A program made the position numbers and the translations under genes. Source: a bacterium (GTDB taxonomy: Bacteria; Oederibacteriota; Muellerivitia; Muellerivitales; Muellerivitaceae). From it: a stretch of DNA of 37,852 nucleotides. The stretch is from positions 1 to 37,852 of the forward strand of contig DASZRK010000039.1 in assembly GCA_035549195.1 (NCBI GenBank). Reading direction: 5' to 3'. Each line of letters begins with the position of its first letter. Position 1 is the stretch's first letter. The notes under the pieces were generated by a model. It was not told where the DNA came from and searched no databases. It saw only the letters and a program-made list of their open reading frames with translations. Positions 24,960-32,076 of this stretch are shown piece after piece.

Positions 24960-25430
24960 ATGGCCATCCGCTGCCCGAAATGCGACCAGGAATTGACCGC
25001 CGGTCCGGCCCAGCCCTGCCCCCAATGCGGGTATAAGGCATCCCTCCTGCCGGAATGGATCCTTTGGGCGGACATCCTCATCTGCATCCTCGCGGTGGTG
25101 GGGTTCTTCGTGACCAGTTCCCCCGTGCCCCTGGGCGCGGCGGTCCTCACGTTCCTCTACATGATCTATGACCTGGGTGCGCGCAACGCGCACCAGATGG
25201 CGGTCCGGGCCGCCGAGGCCCGGGCGATGCCCGAGGTCCCGACCGGGGACGAAGGGACGGAGGAAGAAGCCGAAGAGGGGCCCGGATCCCTGGAAGATGA
25301 CGGGGAGGCGGATGAGGATGAAGAGCTCATCCCCGAGGAAGAGGACGATAGTACCTGCTCCTCCTGCGGGGCGACCCTGGAAGAAGGGGCCAAGTTCTGC
25401 GGAAAGTGTGGCCAGAAGCAGGCAGGTTGA
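24960..25430 (+). CDS. Membrane protein with a zinc ribbon at each end
   Basis: 156 residues, ATG preceded by GGAGG. The N-terminal zinc ribbon has Cys5, Cys8, Cys20 and Cys23 (CPKC ... CPQC). Two closely spaced membrane helices follow at about 31-70, then an acidic linker rich in Glu and Asp (about 90-130). A second ribbon has Cys133, Cys136, Cys147 and Cys150 (CSSCG ... CGKCG). Both ribbons should face the cytoplasm if the two helices form a hairpin. Proteins of this layout are widespread and uncharacterised. It is the last gene of the 23282-25430 group and is convergent with the DUF1801 gene. Confidence 0.85.
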   Translation: MAIRCPKCDQELTAGPAQPCPQCGYKASLLPEWILWADILICILAVVGFFVTSSPVPLGAAVLTFLYMIYDLGARNAHQMAVRAAEARAMPEVPTGDEGTEEEAEEGPGSLEDDGEADEDEELIPEEEDDSTCSSCGATLEEGAKFCGKCGQKQAG

Positions 25431-25433
25431 GGC

Positions 25434-25823
25434 TTAGGCCTTGGCCTGGTTCAGGAGAGCGGCGGCCTTGATGAGCGCCTTGAAGGCCTTCTCATCCACC
25501 TTGTCCCCCTCGTGGAAATCGATGGCCCGCCGGGTGTTGCCCTCCAGGCTGGAGTTGAAGAGCTTGGAAGGGTCCTTCAACGAGGCCCCCTTGGCGAAGG
25601 TCAGCTTCACCACGCTCTTGTAGGTCTCGCCGGTGCAGAGGATCCCATCGTGCGACCAGACCGGGATGTTCCACTTCCATTCCTCCACCACCTTGGGGTC
25701 GGCTTGCCGGATCAGGGCTCTGAGATGGCCGAGCATCTTGCCCCGCCAATCCTTGAGTTCCTTGATCCGATTATCGATGGTCTGGGATGGGGTCTTGCCT
25801 AGGGCGGTCTTGGTCTTGTTCAT
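25434..25823 (-). CDS. DUF1801 family protein
   Basis: 129 residues from the ATG at 25823 (GAGGA upstream on the minus strand); the longer ORF start at 25886 has no ribosome site. DUF1801 features are clear: helical start (RIKELKDWRGKMLGHLRALI), EEWKWNIPVW, YKSVVKLTF, and the C-terminal SLEGNTRRAIDFHEGDKVDE followed by AFKALIKAA. The family resembles the YdhG/frataxin-like fold and has no proven role. Such genes are frequent near ECF sigma and YCII genes, and an ECF sigma locus starts 100 bp away on the other strand, so a link to it is possible. Confidence 0.88.
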   Translation of the reverse strand: MNKTKTALGKTPSQTIDNRIKELKDWRGKMLGHLRALIRQADPKVVEEWKWNIPVWSHDGILCTGETYKSVVKLTFAKGASLKDPSKLFNSSLEGNTRRAIDFHEGDKVDEKAFKALIKAAALLNQAKA

Positions 25824-25918
25824 GCTGTTCCTCTTTGCCTGGATAGGGTTCCAGGGGAGTATAGGCAGGGTCCGAAAGACGGTCAAACCAGGGCCTGAAA
25901 AAAATATTCAAAATATAA

Positions 25919-25947
25919 TGTCCGGGTCGGGCCGAACGGTTCGTCGT
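25919..25947 (+). promoter_or_regulatory. Candidate ECF-sigma promoter 1 (TGTC-N19-CGTCGT)
   Basis: TGTC at 25919-25922 and CGTCGT at 25942-25947 are 19 bp apart, with GGGTC inside the spacer. The same motif, spacing and distance to the start codon recur at 26902-26930. TGTC/CGTC elements are of the type reported for ECF41/ECF42 sigma factors, and an ECF42-like gene lies at 27452. A sigma-70-like TATAAT at 25914-25919 overlaps the upstream edge. Confidence 0.6.
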
Positions 25948-25994
25948 TCAGATAAGGGGTGATCGACCCCCGATATCAACGAAGGAGGGAACGG

Positions 25995-26375
25995 ATGAAT
26001 ATCCTGCTTTGGCTGCTCCAGATCCTGGTCGCCTGGTTCTGCATCGTGGGCGCGGTATGGAGGTATTTCAATTACAGCACGGCGAAGGACATCGCCTCGC
26101 TCCAGGCGCTTTCCTTCGGGACTTGGAACGCCATCGGGGCCTTCGAGATCGTCTGCTCGTTGCTGTTGATCCTGCCGGCGATCCTGAAGCTGAGTCCCAA
26201 GATCACCCCCATCGTAGCCGCCTGCCTGGCGGTGGAATTGCTCTTGGTGACGGCCTTGCATGTCCATTATTTCGGTTTTCACTATCAAGCCGCCAACCCC
26301 GGGGCTTGGTCCTTCACCCTGGCGGTCCTCTCCGCTTTCATCGCTTTTGGCCGCTTTTCGCTGAAGCGGCGCTGA
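25995..26375 (+). CDS. DoxX-like small membrane protein
   Basis: 126 residues from the ATG at 25995, with AAGGAGG at 25982-25988. Four membrane helices are evident: about 4-22, 45-65, 70-90 and 100-120. The first resembles DoxX-like proteins (WLLQILVAWFCIVGAVWRY). DoxX-like proteins have been linked to oxidative-stress or quinone-related roles, but most lack a defined function. It is the first gene after candidate ECF promoter 1, and the YCII gene follows after only 9 bp, so both are likely controlled by the sigma factor at 27452. Confidence 0.78.
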   Translation: MNILLWLLQILVAWFCIVGAVWRYFNYSTAKDIASLQALSFGTWNAIGAFEIVCSLLLILPAILKLSPKITPIVAACLAVELLLVTALHVHYFGFHYQAANPGAWSFTLAVLSAFIAFGRFSLKRR

Positions 26376-26384
26376 GGAGGCCCC

Positions 26385-26729
26385 ATGTCCAAATTCATGT
26401 TCCTTTTCCGCAGTAATCCGGGGGCCTACCAAAGCACTCCGCCCGAACAGATCCAGAAGCTCCCCCAGCTTTGGAAGGGCTGGGTGGAAAAGTTCGAGAA
26501 GAAGGGCCATTGGATCCAGCCCGGCAACCGGCTGGACTGGGGCGGCAAGGTGATCCGGAACCCGGAAGGGATCGTCACCGACGGGCCCTATGTGGAAGTG
26601 AAGGATTTCGTCCAGGGCTACATGTTCGCCGAGGCCGCGGGCCTGGACGAAGCGGTGGAGCTGTCCAAGGATTGCCCTATCTTCGCCGTGGGCGGAACGG
26701 TCGAAATAAGGCCCTGTTTCGAAGGGTGA
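26385..26729 (+). CDS. YCII-related (DGPF) protein 1
   Basis: 114 residues, typical for the DGPF/YCII family. The characteristic motif is DGPY at 66-69 (VTDGPYVEVKDFVQGY), with the N-terminal MFLFR strand and KGWVEKFEKKGHW helix. YCII-like proteins have a dimeric alpha-beta barrel fold. They are regularly encoded beside ECF42 sigma factors, where their role is unknown. The ATG has GGAGG directly upstream, 9 bp after the DoxX-like stop. A second family member follows at 26980. Confidence 0.9.
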   Translation: MSKFMFLFRSNPGAYQSTPPEQIQKLPQLWKGWVEKFEKKGHWIQPGNRLDWGGKVIRNPEGIVTDGPYVEVKDFVQGYMFAEAAGLDEAVELSKDCPIFAVGGTVEIRPCFEG

Positions 26730-26755
26730 TACCGAACAAAAAGGCTTGGCCGCAA

Positions 26756-26885
26756 ACCCTTCGACTTTGCTCAGGGCCATGAGGCTCTCGAATGGTTTAC
26801 GCAGATCAGCGCTGGATGAAGGCAAAAAGGATCTAGGTTTTAGTCTTTGATTTTATTCGCGATGATCCGCGCCGATTTGCGGTTA
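26756..26885. repeat. Repeat-dense gap: CTTCGAC-type hairpin plus inverted-repeat element
   Basis: 26756-26786 holds a CCTTCGACTTTGCTCAGGGC-type sequence, a small palindromic motif I recall from other bacterial genomes. It is followed by an imperfect inverted pair: left arm 26794-26832 (GCAGAT, GCTGGAT and GCAAAAAGGAT units) and right arm 26850-26885, whose complement reads TTAACCGCAAATCGGCGCGG and continues ATCATCGCGAAT with a unit of about 10 nt. They fill most of the gap between the two YCII genes. Confidence 0.55.
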
Positions 26886-26901
26886 AGAGCCTTGGGTGGG
26901 A

Positions 26902-26930
26902 TGTCGGGGTCCGGGGCGCCCCTTCGTCGT
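26902..26930 (+). promoter_or_regulatory. Candidate ECF-sigma promoter 2 (TGTC-N19-CGTCGT)
   Basis: TGTC at 26902-26905 and CGTCGT at 26925-26930, again 19 bp apart with GGGTC in the spacer. It lies 49 bp before the ATG at 26980; promoter 1 lies 47 bp before its ATG. The equal geometry is hard to explain by chance. Confidence 0.6.
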
Positions 26931-26979
26931 ATGGGTGGAGGCGCAGGACGGCCTCGAAAAAGAAGCGAAGGAGACGACC

Positions 26980-27333
26980 ATGGCCGATTTCATGTATTTG
27001 TTCTGGAACAAGGGCGGGAAGATGCGGCTCGATAGCGCTTCCCCCGAGGAAGTGCAGAGGATGATGCAGAAATGGATGGGTTGGGTCGATCAGCTCAAGA
27101 AGAGCGGGAACCTCAAGGAGACCGGGATGCCCTTGGAAATGACGGGCAAGACGGTGCGGGGGAGCGGCAAAGCGGTCGTGGACGGCCCCTATCCCGAGAC
27201 CAAGGATGCCGTCGGCGGCTTCATGGTGGTCACGGCCAAGGACCTGGACGAGGCGGCCGAGCTAGCGAAAGGTTGCCCGATACTGGACATGGGCGACAAC
27301 TCGGTCGAGGTGCGGCCTGTGAGGAAGATGTAG
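26980..27333 (+). CDS. YCII-related (DGPF) protein 2
   Basis: 117 residues from the ATG at 26980, AAGGAG at 26968-26973. DGPY is at 68-71 (VVDGPYPETKDAVGGF). The N-terminus MADFMYLFWNKG and the MGWVDQLKKSG helix match the first YCII protein, but the two have diverged widely, so this is an old duplication or separate recruitment. It is the last gene before the ECF sigma gene. Its stop codon lies inside the outer arm of the nested hairpin at 27332-27395. It probably belongs to the same sigma regulon through promoter 2. Confidence 0.9.
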   Translation: MADFMYLFWNKGGKMRLDSASPEEVQRMMQKWMGWVDQLKKSGNLKETGMPLEMTGKTVRGSGKAVVDGPYPETKDAVGGFMVVTAKDLDEAAELAKGCPILDMGDNSVEVRPVRKM

Positions 27334-27427
27334 GACCCGCCGGGAATGGAAAGGCGCCATGCGCTTTGGCGACATGGCGCCACAAAGCGGGTCCTGACCC
27401 CCGAGGTCCCGTAGGGACTTTGGGGGT
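27332..27427. promoter_or_regulatory. Nested hairpin and second hairpin upstream of the ECF sigma gene
   Basis: AGGACCCGC (27332-27340) pairs with GCGGGTCCT (27387-27395), enclosing GGCGCCATG (27353-27361) and CATGGCGCC (27373-27381). This is followed by ACCCCC (27397-27402), GTCCC (27406-27410), GGGAC (27414-27418) and GGGGGT (27422-27427). The stems sit between the second YCII gene and the sigma gene. With no T-run they are not standard terminators. They may limit read-through or control sigma translation. Confidence 0.6.
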
Positions 27428-27451
27428 GGGCCGAGGTAGAGTAATGTTCCT

Positions 27452-28705
27452 ATGACCCCCCAAGAAATTCCCCAATTGGTCGACCATCTTTTCCGGCGGG
27501 AGTCGGGGAAGATGGTCGCCTATTTGACCCGCATCTTCGGGGTCGGCCGGGTCAACCTGGCCGAGGACGTGGTGCAGGACACCCTCATCAAGGCCCTGGA
27601 GACCTGGCCCTACTATGGTCTGCCCGACAACCCCTCCGCCTGGCTCATGCGGGTGGCCCGCAACCGGGCCTTCGACATCGTGCGGCGGGACACCCATTAC
27701 CGCCACATCGCCCCCGAACTGACCTACCTCCTGAAGCTTCAGGGGGAGAACGGGCGGGAAGAGACGGTCCCCGACCAGGAGATCCAGGACGACCTGTTGC
27801 GCATGATGTTCTCCTGCTGTCATCCCGACCTGACGCTCGATTCGCAGGTGACCCTCATCCTCAAGACCCTTTGCGGGTTCAGCGTGTCCGAGATCGCCCA
27901 TGCTCTTTTGGCCCAGGAGGATTCGGTCGAGAAACGCCTGGGACGGGCCCGAAAGACCCTGCGGGAATCCGGGGAATTGGTCGCTTTGACCGCCGGGGAT
28001 ATCCCCCAACGCCTGGACGCCGTTCACCAGGCCCTTTACCTGCTGTTCAATGAGGGTTACCACGGAAGCCGGGACCGCGAGGAACCGGAAGAGCTTTGCT
28101 ATGAGGCCATGCGGCTTTGCTTGCTCTTGAGCGAGCATCCCCAGGGGCGTGGTCCCAAAACCTACGCTCTTCTCAGCCTCATGTGCCTGCATGCCGGGCG
28201 CATCAAAGGGCGGGTGGGCGATGACGGGAGCCTGATCCAACTGGAGTTCCAGGACCGCTCCAAATGGGACCAGGCCCTCATTGCCAAGGGGTTGGAATAC
28301 GTGGAAAAGGCCTGGGAAGGGAACCTGGTCAGCGAATACCTGGTGGAAGCCAGCATCGCGGCCCTTCATAGCGGGGCCAGGACCTATGAGGAGACCGAGT
28401 GGGGAAGGATCCTGGAGCTTTACAACCTGCTTTATCACCTGAAACCGACCCCGGTCGTGGCCCTGAACCGGGCCATCGCGGTGGGAAAGGCCAAGGGGCC
28501 CGAGGAAGGATTGACGGCATTGGACCGCATCGAGGGTGCCGAGAAGCTCAAGGACTACCCCTTCTACCCGGCGGCTTTCGGCGAGTTCCATCTTTTGGCG
28601 GGTCGTCCGAAAGAAGCGGCGGGGCATTTCGAGAAGGCCGCCCAGCGATCCCGCAATCCCGGCGAAAAGAACTTTTTTGAACGGAAGCTGAAGACCCTCC
28701 TCTAA
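27452..28705 (+). CDS. ECF-family RNA polymerase sigma factor, ECF42-type with C-terminal extension
   Basis: 417 residues, much longer than a plain ECF factor (about 180-200). Sigma region 2 is at about 15-85 (NLAEDVVQDTLIKALETWP, NPSAWLMRVARNRAFDIVRR) and region 4 at about 110-175 (FSCCHPDLTLDSQVTLIL, GFSVSEIAHALL). The remaining 240 residues are the helical, TPR-like extension (DUF6596 type) of the ECF42 group, with LFNEGYHGSRD and LNRAIAVGKAKGPEEGL. ECF42 factors have no classical anti-sigma factor; the extension is thought to be needed for activity. The YCII genes next to it are the group's usual partners. No strong ribosome site is visible (GAGG at 27433-27436, 15 bases away), and hairpins occupy the leader. 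Confidence 0.92.
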   Translation: MTPQEIPQLVDHLFRRESGKMVAYLTRIFGVGRVNLAEDVVQDTLIKALETWPYYGLPDNPSAWLMRVARNRAFDIVRRDTHYRHIAPELTYLLKLQGENGREETVPDQEIQDDLLRMMFSCCHPDLTLDSQVTLILKTLCGFSVSEIAHALLAQEDSVEKRLGRARKTLRESGELVALTAGDIPQRLDAVHQALYLLFNEGYHGSRDREEPEELCYEAMRLCLLLSEHPQGRGPKTYALLSLMCLHAGRIKGRVGDDGSLIQLEFQDRSKWDQALIAKGLEYVEKAWEGNLVSEYLVEASIAALHSGARTYEETEWGRILELYNLLYHLKPTPVVALNRAIAVGKAKGPEEGLTALDRIEGAEKLKDYPFYPAAFGEFHLLAGRPKEAAGHFEKAAQRSRNPGEKNFFERKLKTLL

Positions 28706-28791
28706 CTTCGGTTACCCGCTTGTAACTCCTTGCCGTAACCCTCCCACTGACCTAAAGATGGTGTGTAAGAAAGAATGGTTTGGAGGCGGTC

Positions 28792-29829
28792 ATGAGCGAC
28801 AAAACGTCCGAAAAAGCCGGTGCCGTGAAGAAGGTCACTCCCTTAGTGGGTCTCCATTGGAAGACCGCCGATCCCTTCCTCTTCATCGCCCACCACGACG
28901 ACGCCTACCCAAAAGGGAACGAAAAGATGGGGCCCCAGGCTTCCCTGGAAGGCCGCAATATCGGCGAGGATTTCGAAGGTATCGACGGTTGGCGCATGTA
29001 CCACGGGGAGACCGTGCCTGGCTTTCCCCAGCACCCGCACCGGGGTTTTGAGACCGTGACCATCGCCCGCCAAGGCTATATCGACCATTCGGACTCCTTG
29101 GGCGCCACCGCCCGTTTCGGCCAAGGGGACGTGCAATGGCTGACCGCCGGCAAGGGCATCAATCATTCCGAGATGTTCCCATTGGTCCACTCCGACAAGC
29201 CCAACCCGGCCGAGCTCTTTCAGATCTGGGTCAACTTGCCCAAAGCGGGCAAGATGGTCGCGCCGTATTTTTCCATGCAATGGGCCGATCAGATCCCCAA
29301 GGTCACGGCTACCGACAAAGCGGGTCGGAAGACCGAGGTCATGCTGGTGGCCGGGGAATTGAATGGGGTGAAAGCCCTGCCTCCACCACCTGATTCCTGG
29401 GCTTCCAAGCCGGAAAGCGACCTGGCGATCTGGACCCTCAAGATGGCTCCGAAGGCCCAATGGACCTTGCCGAAGGCCAAAAAAGGCACCCATCGGACCC
29501 TTTATTTCTTCAATGGAAAGTCCATGGAGATCGGGGGTGTGAAGGTGACCGCCAAAGCGTCCGTGGAGTTGGAGCCGGAGGTCGAGGTGTTGTTGGAGAA
29601 TGGCGACCAAGAAGGGGAATTGCTGCTACTTCAGGGCCGCCCCATCGGGGAGCCTGTGGCCCAATATGGACCTTTCGTCATGAACACCATGGCGGAGATC
29701 CAGCAGACCTTCGAGGACTACCGCCGCACCCAATTTGGCGGGTGGCATTGGGAGACGCCTGACCCGGTCCATCCCCGCACCGAAACCCGCTTTGCCAAGC
29801 ACGCGGATGGTCGTATCGAGCGGCCTTAA
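28792..29829 (+). CDS. Pirin-family protein
   Basis: 345 residues from the ATG at 28792 (TGGAGG at 28781-28786); an in-frame TTG at 28780 falls in the ribosome site. The N-terminal cupin holds the presumed metal ligands His81 and His83 (QHPHRGFETVT) and His125 and Glu127 (GKGINHSEMFP). A second cupin occupies about 190-280. Bacterial pirins act as quercetinases or as redox-sensitive regulators; which applies here is unknown. The last 20 residues (HPRTETRFAKHADGRIERP) recur as a pseudogene at 30537. The gene ends inside a hairpin shared with the convergent lipoprotein gene. It follows the sigma gene but lacks the TGTC-N19-CGTC motif. Confidence 0.93.
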   Translation: MSDKTSEKAGAVKKVTPLVGLHWKTADPFLFIAHHDDAYPKGNEKMGPQASLEGRNIGEDFEGIDGWRMYHGETVPGFPQHPHRGFETVTIARQGYIDHSDSLGATARFGQGDVQWLTAGKGINHSEMFPLVHSDKPNPAELFQIWVNLPKAGKMVAPYFSMQWADQIPKVTATDKAGRKTEVMLVAGELNGVKALPPPPDSWASKPESDLAIWTLKMAPKAQWTLPKAKKGTHRTLYFFNGKSMEIGGVKVTAKASVELEPEVEVLLENGDQEGELLLLQGRPIGEPVAQYGPFVMNTMAEIQQTFEDYRRTQFGGWHWETPDPVHPRTETRFAKHADGRIERP

Positions 29830-29847
29830 GTTTACGAGTTAAGGCCG
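29821..29847. terminator. Hairpin spanning both stop codons of convergent genes
   Basis: CGGCCTTAA (29821-29829) and TTAAGGCCG (29839-29847) form a perfect 9-bp stem with a 9-base loop. Each arm holds the Arg-Pro-stop end of a gene (pirin on plus, lipoprotein on minus). There is no T-run, so it is a weak terminator candidate. Confidence 0.5.
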
Positions 29848-30255
29848 GTCGTCCAGGAAGTGGTGCTTCTTCTTTCCGTGCCCCGGACCCCGGTCATCCC
29901 GGTCCTCGATCCGGATCTCCTTCTTCATGGGGCCCGGCGGCGGGTATTTCACCCGGTGCGCCTCATAGCGGGCCCAGGGTTTGCCCCGTTCCGACTCCAC
30001 GACCACGTAATGCCCGAGGCCGTGGTAACGCGGGGGCAAATGGACGACCCGGCGCCAAGCGGGGCCTTCCTGGTAGAAGTACACCCGGTTCTCATAGTCG
30101 TAATAGACCCCCCAGGCGGGATAGTACCAATAGTGATAAACCACCATGGGTCCCGGATCGTTGCCGACGACGACCATGGTTCGGCCATATCCACAGGACG
30201 AGATCAACACTGGTAGGAAGATGAGCGGAACGAACAGAAGCAGGAGCCTTTTCAT
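29839..30255 (-). CDS. Small Tyr-rich lipoprotein
   Basis: 138 residues from the minus-strand ATG at 30255, with AAGGAGG five bases upstream, which decides this start over the longer frame. Residues 1-20 are hydrophobic and end in the lipobox ISSC, so Cys21 should be lipidated and the protein anchored in the envelope. The mature part is unusually rich in Tyr and Trp at 35-60 (VVYHYWYYPAWGVYYDYENRV) and becomes basic at the end (GHGKKKHHF). The pattern resembles small secreted YXWG-type proteins of unknown role. It is convergent with the pirin gene and shares the stop-codon hairpin. Confidence 0.82.
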   Translation of the reverse strand: MKRLLLLFVPLIFLPVLISSCGYGRTMVVVGNDPGPMVVYHYWYYPAWGVYYDYENRVYFYQEGPAWRRVVHLPPRYHGLGHYVVVESERGKPWARYEAHRVKYPPPGPMKKEIRIEDRDDRGPGHGKKKHHFLDDRP

Positions 30256-30500
30256 GGTTTCCTCCTTGGTTTGCATCGAAGCTGGATAATCGCGACTTTC
30301 GTCGCTTTCCCTTAAATAAATTCTCCGCCCGAATTCCCACGGAAACAACCCGGGTATGGTTGATTGTTCTATGGTGAAGGAAAAGGTGCTAACAACTGGG
30401 CAATGGGGGCGCTACGTCGATTCGGCCAGGGGTGGGATTGTATGTTGGAGGGTCTCAAGGATGTGGCAGAGGGGAATTGCGCGGAAAAGAGGAATACTGC
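30256..30500. other. Non-coding DNA between lipoprotein gene and pirin remnant
   Basis: I see no ORF or RNA gene here. It contains the lipoprotein gene's leader (strong ribosome site at its left edge). At 30388-30398 it holds GCTAACAACTG, which is inversely repeated with one mismatch at 32071-32081. Confidence 0.5.
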
Positions 30501-30531
30501 TTAAAGTGTAAAATGTAGGCCTGACCCCTTT
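30501..30531. repeat. Possible end of an IS200/REP-like element
   Basis: TTAAAGTGTAAAATGTAGGC runs into CTGACCCCTTT. I recall this GTAGGCCTGACCCC motif at the borders of REP-associated tyrosine-transposase elements in many environmental genomes. No transposase gene is present. It directly abuts the pirin remnant. Confidence 0.4.
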
Positions 30532-30536
30532 GTTTG

Positions 30537-30595
30537 CATCCCCGCACCGAAACCCGCTTTGCTAAACACGCGGATGGCCGCATCGAAAGACCTCA
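30537..30595 (+). pseudogene. 3' remnant of a second pirin gene
   Basis: 57 bp repeat the end of the intact pirin gene (29770-29826) and encode the same 19 residues, HPRTETRFAKHADGRIERP. The seven differences fall in six codons and are all synonymous (for example GCC/GCT, AAG/AAA, CGG/AGA). The stop codon is lost and the frame runs on to 30743 with no further similarity. Synonymous-only divergence suggests a functional paralogue that was later truncated, not a fresh copy of the intact gene. The 5' edge abuts the possible element end at 30501-30531. Confidence 0.75.
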
Positions 30596-30617
30596 TAAAA
30601 ACTACGGCCTAGGTCGA

Positions 30618-31970
30618 TTAATAACTTCTCAACACCAAGATGAATTGATTTGCTCGAGAAGGATAAATTTCTTTTATCGGAATGGTCTTATTAGAAATGG
30701 AAATAGTGTTGTTGAGAAGTTTCTCAATTTGAGGAATTATTAAATCAAGGTCTTTTTTGGGAGTCTCAATAAATTTAACGCCCGGCCTAAAAGAATCAAC
30801 TTCACCATAGATATCGCAATACCAATCAATGAGTTGATAAAGTTTTTCGATTTCAAAGGAGATTTTTTGATAATCCGCGTTTGCTAGTTTTTTTAAACAA
30901 CTAAGAATAGAAACCAAAAGCTCTTTTTGAGGCCAAAAATAGACCAAAAAGTCTTTTTTTAACCATGAGTCGCCCGACAAGCGAGGTTCGATAAATCCGA
31001 AACCAATTAACTCGTAATAAATCGATACCAAAAATATATTGATCGCAAGTTGGATATGTGAAATTTCAAAATTTGGGTTGTCTCTAAATGAGAAGTTGAA
31101 TGATTCGTCTCCATGAATAATTCTTGATCTTAAATTGTAAAATCCATTGGCCCAAGAAGTCAAAATTGCTCGAGGTATCTCGTCGTCCTCCAAAGAGAAA
31201 AGTCTGATAAGCCTGTTTTTGAATTTTGCGACAGTCCCGCTTTTGTCTTCGTCATCCTGATGAAGGTCAAACAATGACTCGAAGCATGCGGCTAAGGCAG
31301 CGGTGTCTTCGGGGTTTGAGAAATAGTACTTTCTTGGCTGCCGGAATTTATCGAAAAAACCATTTGAGAAAAAACGCACTGAGTTGATTGCCCTTGCCGA
31401 AAATTTTGGGTTTTCAGAAAAGTATTTGCGGGCAAGAAGTTTCCCTCCGGCTTGAAATAATTCTTCAGAATATGGCGGAACCGTTATTTTGACCGGATCT
31501 TCAGTTTGAGACTCGAAATTAAACTGAAGACTCCATGCGTTCTCTGAGTCTAAATATGACTTGCCCGCTGGAAAAATTTTAAGAAAGGGATTTAGGCATT
31601 CCGAACTGTGAAGTCTGAATTTGTGGAAATTGCTAAAAAAATAAAGAAGGTAAATTGCGTCATAAACAAAATCTTTCAGCTTGGCTTCCGATAAAAGGGC
31701 GAAATACCGCTTGGATACGGAAATGCAGGTTATATTCTGAGGGAGCTGTTTTTTTGTAATGAATTTATTATTTGTTCCGGCTTCAAATGCGATGAAAGTG
31801 CCATGATGTTCAACATATTTGATGAATAATTGGTGGGATTCGGCAGGGAGAAATTCCTTGTAAGAGGAACCACGCCAAAAAATTACGTCGCCAAAATCGA
31901 TAAAATCTTTGTCGCCTATTTCGACAAATGGGAGGGTCGCGACCAATTCGGAATTTACGGATGAAATCAT
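30618..31970 (-). CDS. Apea-like HEPN domain protein (AT-rich)
   Basis: 450 residues in low-GC DNA, unlike the flanking genes. The best clue is FYNLRSRIIHGD at 278-289. The R-x4-H core (Arg281 to His286) within a 'Y-x-L-R-S-x-I-x-H-G' context is the Apea-like HEPN signature. HEPN domains are often RNases or RNA-binding modules in defence and toxin systems, but Apea-type proteins have no known activity. The first 260 residues match no domain I can name; a helical C-terminal part (about 290-450) ends IPQIEKLLNN. The ATG at 31970 lacks a clear ribosome site. It is downstream of the phosphoesterase gene (106-bp gap). Acquired cargo, perhaps defence, is inference. Confidence 0.72.
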   Translation of the reverse strand: MISSVNSELVATLPFVEIGDKDFIDFGDVIFWRGSSYKEFLPAESHQLFIKYVEHHGTFIAFEAGTNNKFITKKQLPQNITCISVSKRYFALLSEAKLKDFVYDAIYLLYFFSNFHKFRLHSSECLNPFLKIFPAGKSYLDSENAWSLQFNFESQTEDPVKITVPPYSEELFQAGGKLLARKYFSENPKFSARAINSVRFFSNGFFDKFRQPRKYYFSNPEDTAALAACFESLFDLHQDDEDKSGTVAKFKNRLIRLFSLEDDEIPRAILTSWANGFYNLRSRIIHGDESFNFSFRDNPNFEISHIQLAINIFLVSIYYELIGFGFIEPRLSGDSWLKKDFLVYFWPQKELLVSILSCLKKLANADYQKISFEIEKLYQLIDWYCDIYGEVDSFRPGVKFIETPKKDLDLIIPQIEKLLNNTISISNKTIPIKEIYPSRANQFILVLRSY

Positions 31971-32076
31971 TGTTCGATACCCAAAACGGATTCCAATGGG
32001 GTTGGTTTTAAAATAAATTCTAGATTATCGGACATTACGTTCTGCTATAGCATTGACGATGCGCTTGCGACAGGTG

